Shown here: positions 31,308 through 37,231 of the stretch, one piece after another
Layout: each line of letters starts with the position of its first letter
How positions within the stretch are numbered: the first letter of the stretch is position 1
Source of the DNA: JALYUA01 sp038229875
Lineage (GTDB): Bacteria; Acidobacteriota; Thermoanaerobaculia; UBA5066; Gp7-AA6
Reading direction: 5' to 3'
DNA: 37,231 bases
Assembly (NCBI GenBank): GCA_038229875.1
Contig: JBBROA010000027.1
Span: 1 to 37,231, forward strand
The notes under the pieces: model-generated
The model's input: only the letters and a program-made list of their open reading frames with translations
Databases searched by the model: none
Told to the model about the DNA's origin: nothing
Translations under genes and position numbers: made by a program

Positions 31308-31784
31308 ATGAAAAAGCTTCTAACCGCCTGCCTTTTGTTCGCCGCGGCCGTTGCGTCTGCCGCCCCGTCCGCCGTGGACCCCCGGGAGCGGAACTTCAAG
31401 GTGTTTGTCGACGGGACGGAGGTCGGCGGGGTGGTGGGATACCGCATCGAGTTCGTGCGGAACCCGATGAGCCGCGACGATCAGCGCCGGCTCGGGGTCG
31501 CGTACTCGCCCGACCAGAGGCGCCTCGTCCTGACCCTGACGCAAAAGGGGCTGAACCAGCTCCAGGACTGGCTGAACAGCGCCACCGACATCTCCGCGCC
31601 CCCATCAAAGACGCTCTCCATCCAGGCGCGCAACAACCAGGACCAGATCCTCGCCCGCTGGGAGCTCACCGCGGTCGTCCCGAGCACGTTCACCTCGCAG
31701 GCGGCCGGAACGATCGACGAGGTCGATTCGACCGTCGAGTTTCTCTTCGACCGGTTGAGGCTGGTGGAGGCGAGCGGAAAGTAG
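31308..31784 (+). CDS. Secreted protein resembling T4 gp19-type tail-tube fold
   Basis: The 158-residue product has a clear signal peptide (LLTACLLFAAAVASAAPSA). It then has NFKVFVDGTEVGGVVGYRIE, LVLTLTQKGLNQLQDWLN, KTLSIQARNNQDQILARWEL, TAVVPSTFTSQAAGTIDEVD and TVEFLFDRLRL. The order and character follow the T4 gp19/tail-tube family used by phages and contractile systems ('F.v.vdG..vggf..v.g', 'l.lkrg......l..Wl', 'rW.l..a.P......', '.veel.l....l'). Family members normally lack signal peptides, and no other tail gene is present here. The assignment is pattern-based and moderate. GGAGGG occurs 11 bases upstream of the ATG. Confidence 0.6.
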   Translation: MKKLLTACLLFAAAVASAAPSAVDPRERNFKVFVDGTEVGGVVGYRIEFVRNPMSRDDQRRLGVAYSPDQRRLVLTLTQKGLNQLQDWLNSATDISAPPSKTLSIQARNNQDQILARWELTAVVPSTFTSQAAGTIDEVDSTVEFLFDRLRLVEASGK

Positions 31785-31794
31785 ATCCGGGTCG

Positions 31795-31889
31795 TGAGAG
31801 GTGAGGCGGAAGAATTTGAATATTGAAGAAATTTGAAGAAGCGGTTGGATCGCTCCGGATTCTTAACCCCTGACCCCTGACCCCCCTCA
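31795..31889. repeat. Post-stop heptamer element, copy C
   Basis: Left arm GTGAGAGGTGAGGCGG (31795-31810), then an A-rich purine tract (AAGAATTTGAATATTGAAG), and right arm TTAACCCCTGACCCCTGACC (31864-31883) running into the TGA stop (31887-31889) of the PilZ gene on the minus strand. On that strand the stop is followed by GGGG-TCA-GGGG-TCA-GGGG-TTA. Confidence 0.6.
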
Positions 31890-32240
31890 GTGTCCCCGAT
31901 CCAGATCCCGGATCGCCTCGAGGAATCCGTGCGGGGGCCGCTCGAAGCGCGCGCCGAATCCGGCGCGGCCCTCTTCGGTGTCGGCGTGCACCACGCTCGC
32001 GCGGACGCGGAAGCTCCTGGGGTTGTTAGGAAGCGAAAAGATCAGGTCGACGTACTCGCCGAGGCCGGGCACCCGCGGCACGGCCACGTACATGCCCGCG
32101 AGGTTCACCTGCTCGACGTATCCCGTCATCTGCTCCTCGGCCCATTTCAGGACGGCGGGAGCGCTCACCGGGATGCGGCGGGAAACGCGTTGCTCCGCAG
32201 GACTCCGCCCCATTTGCACTCTCTCCTGCATGGGTGTCAC
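31887..32240 (-). CDS. PilZ-domain protein
   Basis: The 117-residue product is a single PilZ domain: RRIPVSAPAVLKW (start of the RxxxR-like arm), GYVEQVNLAGMYVAVPRVPG (in place of the D/NxSxxG c-di-GMP motif, here NLAGMY), LIFSLPNNPRSFRVRASVVH and GFGARFERP. The altered binding motif suggests a PilZ that binds c-di-GMP weakly or not at all, as in many Acidobacterial and myxobacterial paralogues. ATG codons at 32231 and 32213 are alternative starts. Confidence 0.82.
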   Translation of the reverse strand: MTPMQERVQMGRSPAEQRVSRRIPVSAPAVLKWAEEQMTGYVEQVNLAGMYVAVPRVPGLGEYVDLIFSLPNNPRSFRVRASVVHADTEEGRAGFGARFERPPHGFLEAIRDLDRGH

Positions 32241-32276
32241 GTGGTTCGATTTTCAGAATAGCAGATCGAGCGCGGA

Positions 32277-32969
32277 TCAGAGCCGCCCATCCCGGAAAAC
32301 CGGCAGCAGCGTCTTTTCGAGCTTCCGGAAAAGCCGGGCGGTGGCTTCGACGTCCCGCCGGCAGTACAGGGCGATCTCGCGAAGTCTTCCGGCCCGGTAG
32401 TACGGACCGACCGAATACCCGTCCATCCCATGCTCTTTCGGGCTCTCGATCCCGAACGCCTTGCAGGTGAAGTCGAGGTTCCACTTCCTCGCCGCGCCGA
32501 AAAAACTGATGACGTCGAGGAGGTCGGTGTGCGGCCGGATCGAGTAACGATAACCCACCAGGTTCTTCGTCACCGGGATGCCGAGCGCGGCGCTGCGCAG
32601 CATCAGGAACGGTCCGTCGAAGGAACGCCCGTTGAAGGTGACGAAACGGTGAAACCGCGCGATGGCCTTCCAGAACTCCGCGAGAAAGGTGGCCTCGGTG
32701 TCCCCCACGAACGTGAAGAGCCCGTCCGCGGAGGTTTCTTCGACGCGGCCGTCGGTCTTTTCGTACCAGACGCGCCCGCGGCCCGTGTCCGGGTTCACCA
32801 TCGCGAGCACGACGATGCGACCGGTGAGCGGCCAGAGCGACAGCGTCTCGGGAAGCTTCTGCCGGTCCTCGTCGGTGCGCGCGTTCTTGGAGAGGTAGGT
32901 CTTTTGTGCGTCGTCGAGGTCTTCCCACGGAATTCCGACCGTCTCGATGTCGAAGACCACGCTCGCCAC
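32277..32969 (-). CDS. DEDDy 3'-5' exonuclease, PolB-exonuclease-like
   Basis: From GTG 32969 the product is 230 residues. The RNase H-fold exonuclease motifs are all present: Asp7-x-Glu9 (VVFDIETVG), the Exo II region VTFNGRSFDGPFL, and Exo III YCRRDVEATARLF in which Tyr precedes the Asp by four residues, which defines the DEDDy type. It matches predicted 3'-5' exonucleases related to the PolB proofreading domain (PF10108-like), without a polymerase. Likely substrate is single-stranded DNA or mismatched ends. The start is placed at the GTG because upstream residues are not family-like; it lies only 26 bases from the divergent binding-protein gene. Confidence 0.85.
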   Translation of the reverse strand: MASVVFDIETVGIPWEDLDDAQKTYLSKNARTDEDRQKLPETLSLWPLTGRIVVLAMVNPDTGRGRVWYEKTDGRVEETSADGLFTFVGDTEATFLAEFWKAIARFHRFVTFNGRSFDGPFLMLRSAALGIPVTKNLVGYRYSIRPHTDLLDVISFFGAARKWNLDFTCKAFGIESPKEHGMDGYSVGPYYRAGRLREIALYCRRDVEATARLFRKLEKTLLPVFRDGRL

Positions 32970-32995
32970 GGATGCTATTGTGGCATTGGGTGCTG

Positions 32996-34690
32996 ATGAA
33001 CAGATTGGCGACCTCTCTGACGCGGCCGAGCGATCCGTCCTCCCGCTTCGAGGACGATGGCGCTCGCCCGGCAAGCTCGATCGGTGCCCGCGCCGTCTCG
33101 TGGACGCGTCTGCTCCTTTCCGTCGTGATGCTCTCGGCGGCGGCCTTGCCGTCGTGCGCGCGCCGCCCCTCCGCGCCCGCGGCGGCTCCCCTCGACACTC
33201 TGACGCGGCATCTCGACGGCGACCCGCCGAGTCTCGAGCCGCTGACCACCACGGACGAGCTCACCATCCGCGTGACCGAAATGATCTTCCGGCCGCTGAT
33301 CGGGCTCGACAAGACGAGGCGCTTCGTTCCTTCGCTCGCGGCGTCCTGGGCGGCGTCATCGGACGGTCTCGTTTTCGACATCCGTCTCGATCCGAAAGCG
33401 GCCTGGGAGGACGGCACGCCGGTCACTTCGCAGGATGTCGCTTTCACGATCGAGCGCGTGCGCGATCCCCGGATTCCCGCGATCACCTGGCGCGGATTAT
33501 TCGACGATCTCAAAGCCGTCGAAACACCGGATCCGTCCACGGTCATCGTTCGCTTCTCAAAGCAGTATTCGCAGCGCCTGTTCGCCTTTACCCTGCCGAT
33601 CGTGTCCGCCGCGGCCTACCGGCGGGGGACGGGGCTCGACCGGCAACCGGTCGGGTCGGGCCCGTATCGGCTCGAATCGTGGACGCCGAACCAGAAGATC
33701 GTGCTGCTGCGCCGGGCCGACGTCGACTCGAAGCGGATCGCTTTCCAGCGCGTCGTCTTCCGCGTCCGTCCCGACTCCGCCGTCCGTTTTCGCGCGGGTT
33801 CTGCCGGGCAGCTCGACGAATTCCGGATCTCGCGCGACCAGCGGATCTCGGCGTCGAAGTCGCCCGAGTTCGCAAAGCGCAACAGGATCGAAAAAGCGCC
33901 CCAGTTCTCCGTGACGCTTCTGGTCTGGAATGTCCGAAACCCGTGGCTGGCGGACCCGCGGGTGCGCCTGGCGCTGTCCCACGGCCTCGACCGGCGTGAA
34001 ATGGCGAAGAGGCTGTATCCGCCCGAGGGAGCCGCCCTCGTTTCCGGTCCTTTCCCGGCTGGAACTCCCGAAAACGCGCCGGAGGTTCCGCCCGTCTCTT
34101 ATGACCCGGGCGAGAGCGCGCGGCTGCTCGACGCGGCGGGGCTCAGGTTGGGTGCGGACGGGTTCCGCCAGAAAGCAGGCCGGCGCGTTTCGCTCGAGAT
34201 CCTCTACCCGGGCGCGCAGCCGATGTCCGCGAGCCTCGCGGAGATTTTCACGGCCGCCGCGAAAAAGCTCGGCATCGAGATCCTCCCGCGGCCGATCGAC
34301 TGGGCCGCGTTCGTGCAGCGCTTTTCTGCTGGCGAGTTCGAGATCGCGCCGAACGGCCAGCAGTATTTGCCGCCGAACCTCGACCAGTTTCCGTATGTGC
34401 ACTCGTCGCAGGCGCCCCCGCAGGGCGAGAACGCGGGGTTCTACCGAAATCCCTCGGTCGACCGCGCGGTCGAGGCGGTCCGGGCCGAGCCGGACGAGCG
34501 GCGCCGCATCGAGCTCTACCGGCAGGTCCACCGGCTTCTCGCGGCCGACCCTCCCGCGGACTATCTCTGGAGCACCGACCAGTACTGGGGCCTCTCGACC
34601 CGTCTCGACGGCGTCGAGGTTTCGCCGATCGGGCTCTTCCATTTCCTTCCGGGCCCGCTCGCGTGGAGAGCGATACCGGCGCGCCGGTAA
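32996..34690 (+). CDS. Peptide/nickel-type ABC transporter substrate-binding lipoprotein
   Basis: The product is about 564 residues (start uncertain: ATG 32972, 32996 or a later codon). It has a hydrophobic signal ending in a lipobox (AAALPSC) with an unusually long n-region. The mature protein is a family 5 solute-binding protein: DPPSLEPLTTTDELTIRVTE, RFVPSLAASWAASSDGLVFD, DGTPVTSQDVAFTIERVRD, VGSGPYRLESW, DPRVRLALSHGLDRREMAK and DPGESARLLDAAGL. It binds oligopeptides or similar solutes outside the cytoplasmic membrane. No permease or ATPase is adjacent, so its transporter is elsewhere. It is followed after 14 bases by a CoA-transferase gene in the same direction. Confidence 0.9.
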   Translation: MNRLATSLTRPSDPSSRFEDDGARPASSIGARAVSWTRLLLSVVMLSAAALPSCARRPSAPAAAPLDTLTRHLDGDPPSLEPLTTTDELTIRVTEMIFRPLIGLDKTRRFVPSLAASWAASSDGLVFDIRLDPKAAWEDGTPVTSQDVAFTIERVRDPRIPAITWRGLFDDLKAVETPDPSTVIVRFSKQYSQRLFAFTLPIVSAAAYRRGTGLDRQPVGSGPYRLESWTPNQKIVLLRRADVDSKRIAFQRVVFRVRPDSAVRFRAGSAGQLDEFRISRDQRISASKSPEFAKRNRIEKAPQFSVTLLVWNVRNPWLADPRVRLALSHGLDRREMAKRLYPPEGAALVSGPFPAGTPENAPEVPPVSYDPGESARLLDAAGLRLGADGFRQKAGRRVSLEILYPGAQPMSASLAEIFTAAAKKLGIEILPRPIDWAAFVQRFSAGEFEIAPNGQQYLPPNLDQFPYVHSSQAPPQGENAGFYRNPSVDRAVEAVRAEPDERRRIELYRQVHRLLAADPPADYLWSTDQYWGLSTRLDGVEVSPIGLFHFLPGPLAWRAIPARR

Positions 34691-34704
34691 GAGAAGCCAC
34701 AGCG

Positions 34705-35850
34705 ATGGCCGGGCCGCTCGACGGAATCCTGATCGTCGACCTCTCGCGGGTTCTCGCGGGACCCTTCTGTACGATGCTCCTGGCCGACCTCGGCGCGCGC
34801 GTCATCAAGGTGGAAAATCCCGCCGGAGGCGACGTGACTCGAGGGTGGGGACCGCCGCGGGATCCAGGAAGCGGCCTTTCCGCGTACTACCTGTCCGTCA
34901 ACCGCAACAAGGAATCGATCGCGCTCGATCTTTCGACGCAGAGCGGCCGCGAATCGGTCAGGATCCTCGCGGGTCGCGCCGACGCCCTGCTGGAGAACTT
35001 TCCGCCCGGCGGGCTCGAGCGCCTCGGCCTTTCGCTCGAGCTCCTTCGCGGAGAGAACCCGCGTCTCGTCACCGCGTCGATCACGGGTTTCGGGCGAGAG
35101 GGGCCCGACGCGTCCGCTCCCGGGTTCGACCTCCTCGCGCAGGCGGGGAGCGGATTGATGGCGATCACGGGAGACTCAGAAAGCGCGCCCACGAAGAGCG
35201 GCATCGCCGTCTCGGACCTGTTCGCGGGATCGTTCGCCGCGACCGCGATCGCGGCGGCGCTGCGCGCGCGGGAGGTGACCGGGCGCGGGACCCACGTCGA
35301 GACGGACCTCTTCCGTGCGAGTCTCGCGGCGCTCGTGAACGTGGGAGAGGCGTGTCTCCTGACCGGCCAGGAGGCGGGACGTCACGGCAACACCCACGGG
35401 CAGATCGTGCCGTACAGGACCTTCTCGGCGTCCGACGCGGACTTCGCGCTCGCCGTCGGGACCGATCCGCAGTTCATCAAGCTCGCCAGGCTCGTCGGCC
35501 GGCCCGAGTGGGGGGAGGATTCCCGCTACAGCACGAACGAGGCGCGAGTGCGCCACCGTTTAATCCTGGAGCCGGCGCTCGCGGAGATTCTCCGAGGAGA
35601 GCCGCGGGACGCATGGCTCGCTCGCTTCCGCGCGGCCGGCATACCCGCGGGGCCGGTGCGGGGTGCGCTCGAGGCGCTCCGGAGCGAGGGAGCTCGCGCT
35701 TCGGGCGCGGTGCGCGAGTCCGGCGGGCTGTCGTTCATCGCTTCGCCCTTCACGGTTCCCGGCCACGAGCCGCCGCTCCGCTTTCCGCCGGCGCTCGATC
35801 AGGACGGAGACCGGCTGCGCCGGGAGTTCGGGCTGCCTCCGGTCGGGTAA
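34705..35850 (+). CDS. CaiB/BaiF family CoA-transferase
   Basis: The 381-residue product belongs to class III CoA-transferases: GILIVDLSRVLAGPFCTMLL, LGARVIKVENPAGGDVTRGW, YYLSVNRNKESIALDLSTQS, VDALLENF-like sequence, and the catalytic Asp142 in PGFDLLAQAGSG. LFAGSFAATAIAAALRAREV and TGRGTHVETDLF follow. Such enzymes move CoA between carboxylic acids through a covalent aspartyl-CoA anhydride. The substrate cannot be told. ATG 34705 is preferred; GTG 34663 would overlap the upstream gene by 28 bases. Confidence 0.92.
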   Translation: MAGPLDGILIVDLSRVLAGPFCTMLLADLGARVIKVENPAGGDVTRGWGPPRDPGSGLSAYYLSVNRNKESIALDLSTQSGRESVRILAGRADALLENFPPGGLERLGLSLELLRGENPRLVTASITGFGREGPDASAPGFDLLAQAGSGLMAITGDSESAPTKSGIAVSDLFAGSFAATAIAAALRAREVTGRGTHVETDLFRASLAALVNVGEACLLTGQEAGRHGNTHGQIVPYRTFSASDADFALAVGTDPQFIKLARLVGRPEWGEDSRYSTNEARVRHRLILEPALAEILRGEPRDAWLARFRAAGIPAGPVRGALEALRSEGARASGAVRESGGLSFIASPFTVPGHEPPLRFPPALDQDGDRLRREFGLPPVG

Positions 35851-35861
35851 GCTCCGCCGCC

Positions 35862-36440
35862 ATGCCCACCGCCACGAAGGTCGCATTCATCGGCACCCAC
35901 GGAGTCGGCAAGACCACTCTCTGCTTCGAGCTCGCGGCGCTGCTGAAAAAGCGCGACAAGGTCGTGGAGATGGTGCGCGAAGTCGCGCGCTTCTGCCCCC
36001 TTCCCATCAACCGGGACACGACGGTGGCGGCGCAGTCGTGGATCCTGCACACGGAAATCGCCGAAGAACTGGTCGCGGAGAACAAGGCGGAGGTCGTCAT
36101 CTGCGACCGGAGCGTGCTCGACAATTACTGCTACCTCCTCCAGACCGGCAAGCACCCGATGCTCGAGCCGCTGGTGAAGTGGTGGACCGGCACTTACCGG
36201 CTGCTCATCAAAGTCCCGATCGTCGGTACTCCGCTGTTCGACGGCCTCCGGGACGTCGACACGACGTTCCAGCACGCGGTGGACGAGAAGATCGACGAGG
36301 TCCTGGCCGAGTGGTCGATCGAAGCGGTCAAGCTCGACCCGGATCGGCGCCAGTTCTGGGCGACAGACGCGCTTGAAGCGATCACCCCGCTACTCGGAGC
36401 CGTGCAACAGCCCCTCTTCGCCGGGGAACCGATCAGCTAA
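35862..36440 (+). CDS. P-loop ATPase, AAA_28/NadR-kinase-like
   Basis: The 192-residue product has Walker A GTHGVGKTT (residues 11-19). It also has a Walker B-like hydrophobic strand VVICDRSVLDNYCYLLQT, in which the DRS motif is typical of nucleoside/NadR-type kinases. A C-terminal helix pair precedes YxxD-like residues (LDPDRRQFWATDALEAI). It is probably a small-molecule kinase or a regulatory nucleotide-binding protein; the substrate is unknown. It begins 11 bases after the CoA-transferase stop, consistent with co-transcription. Confidence 0.85.
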   Translation: MPTATKVAFIGTHGVGKTTLCFELAALLKKRDKVVEMVREVARFCPLPINRDTTVAAQSWILHTEIAEELVAENKAEVVICDRSVLDNYCYLLQTGKHPMLEPLVKWWTGTYRLLIKVPIVGTPLFDGLRDVDTTFQHAVDEKIDEVLAEWSIEAVKLDPDRRQFWATDALEAITPLLGAVQQPLFAGEPIS

Positions 36441-36540
36441 TTCTCTCCGCCGGTGTGGTTCGCCGCGCACAGCGACCGACAGATCGCGTAGAAAGCGAAA
36501 CCGACGGTAGCCGCCCCTCACCCCAACCCTCTCCCTGTTC

Positions 36541-37087
36541 TGGAGTTGACCCGGTTTCGCCGTCGTGCTGGATGCCTGGAGCCGGAGAGTGGTCGGCTGG
36601 GCAATGGCCTCGCAGCTGAGAACCGAGCTCGTGCTCGAGGCTCTGAACATGTCCATCGAGCAGCGACGTCCGAGGCAGGTGGTACATCACTCCGATCACG
36701 GGACGCAGTACACGTCGATCGCCTTCGGGCAGCGGTGCCGGGAACTGGGAGTCCGACCTTTGGGATCGGTCGGGGACTGCTACGACAACGCGATGTGTGA
36801 GAGCTTCTTTGCGACACTCGAGTGCGAGTTGTCTCGACCGGAATCGGTTCCGGACGCAAACAGAAGCGAGAATGGCCATCTTCGATTTTATCGAGGGTTT
36901 TTACAACCCGCGACGGCGTCATCTTCGCTTGGATATCTCTCGCCCATTGCCTACGAAAGGCACACGGACACATCAGCCACGATGGTCAACGTATGCTGAG
37001 GGAGGGCGGGGCTCTGCCCCGCACCCCGACCAGGGACCCCGATGGAATCCCTAACCGAAAACCGTCCACGGAAACGGGACAGCTCCA
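36541..37087 (+). mobile_element. Internally deleted IS3-family element with both ends
   Basis: Imperfect terminal inverted repeats TGGAGTTGACCCGGTTTC (36541-36558) and, on the other strand, TGGAGCTGTCCCGTTTCC (37070-37087) match at 14 of 18 positions. They bracket only the 3' part of an IS3 orfB, so the first orf and most of the integrase core are missing. The left end is joined directly to codons for the VLDAWSRR strand. No clear target-site duplication flanks it. It sits beside a truncated CCCTCACCCCAACCCTCTCC intergenic palindrome. Confidence 0.75.
36565..36999 (+). pseudogene. IS3-family transposase (orfB) C-terminal fragment, frameshifted
   Basis: The frame contains LDAWSRRVVGWAM, the second catalytic Asp in VHHSDHGTQYTS, and the third catalytic Glu in CYDNAMCESFFATLE. 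The first Asp (W.tDiTY) is absent. After ECEL the homology moves to another frame (FRTQTEARMAIFDFIEGFYN) and then returns to the first frame at SLGYLSPIAYER. Two compensating frameshifts and the 5' deletion make it non-functional. Confidence 0.85.
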
Positions 37088-37213
37088 CCTTAGCAGCCCG
37101 TGGATAAATCGGCGATTTGGGTTTCACGCGACAGCGGGTTGAAGGTTTGCGGTTGTGTCGCGACGCGCGTCTGAGAGGCCAGTTTGGGTCAGAAGGACAA
37201 CGAGGGCACGCGC

Positions 37214-37230
37214 GGAGGCAAGAAACGATG
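37214..37230 (+). other. Possible start of a gene running off the window
   Basis: GGAGG (37214-37218) lies nine bases before an ATG at 37228-37230, the last full codon in the window. It could be a ribosome-binding site and start codon of a downstream gene, but only one codon is visible. The stretch 37088-37213 shows no gene. Confidence 0.25.
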
Positions 37231-37231
37231 A

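Noticed and set aside
33930..36440. An 836-residue protein ending in the P-loop ATPase
   Set aside because: Its N-terminal 640 residues are a shadow of the binding-protein and CoA-transferase genes; only the part from ATG 35862 is real.
36541..37087. Target-site duplication of the IS remnant
   Set aside because: Bases flanking the two ends (GTTC and CCTT) do not match.

Overview
The window is GC-rich bacterial chromosomal DNA, roughly two-thirds G+C by eye. The gene content points to Acidobacteriota, possibly a Thermoanaerobaculia-like lineage. The indicators are a VWFA-related 'Acidobacterial' secreted protein, a GWxTD protein, a TPR-CHAT protein beside an ECF sigma factor, many secreted beta-propeller proteins, and a small C-terminal domain common on Acidobacterial propeller proteins. 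The phylum is inferred from family content; there is no rRNA or ribosomal protein gene to confirm it.

Layout. (1) 1-4281: a TPR-CHAT protease-like protein (5' end outside the window), an ECF sigma factor and a membrane anti-sigma factor in one tightly packed operon. (2) 4434-5735: a secreted Vgb-like propeller. (3) 5855-7669: a tRNA locus with an intact tRNA-Ala(GGC), a divergent tRNA-Sec (selC), and repeat units of about 170 bp built from the tRNA-Ala 3' end. These units bracket about 1.1 kb of less GC-rich DNA encoding a DUF3617 protein. (4) 7693-10564: a GWxTD protein, a small membrane protein, two stand-alone receiver domains and a 50-residue lmo0937-type membrane peptide. (5) 10686-20239: secreted or envelope proteins (HExxH peptidase/TolB propeller, VWA protein, M28 glutamate carboxypeptidase-like enzyme, degenerate aspartyl-protease-like lipoprotein), a hotdog thioesterase and several very small genes. 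(6) 20514-26229: an HU protein, two repeat-domain secreted paralogues, a GNAT enzyme, a protein with two RcsF/DUF4156-like domains and a BNR propeller. (7) 26156-29549: a deoC-ALDH-ALDH' operon in which the second ALDH lacks its catalytic half; this looks like a split ALDH16. (8) 29720-36440: an RmlC-like cupin, a DUF1326 protein, a secreted protein resembling phage tail-tube gp19, a PilZ protein, a DEDDy exonuclease, a peptide-binding lipoprotein, a CaiB-type CoA-transferase and a P-loop ATPase. (9) 36541-37087: an internally deleted IS3-family element.

The most interesting signals are these: the CHAT/sigma/anti-sigma operon, whose logic parallels the protease-sigma module of type III-E CRISPR but without CRISPR; the tRNA-Ala-derived repeat that appears to have been inserted at the tRNA 3' end while keeping the tRNA intact; a recurring intergenic element that places GGGGTYA heptamers directly after the stop codons of three unrelated genes, once as seven perfect telomere-like copies; selC; and the split ALDH16. 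All family assignments come from reading motifs and were not database-checked.
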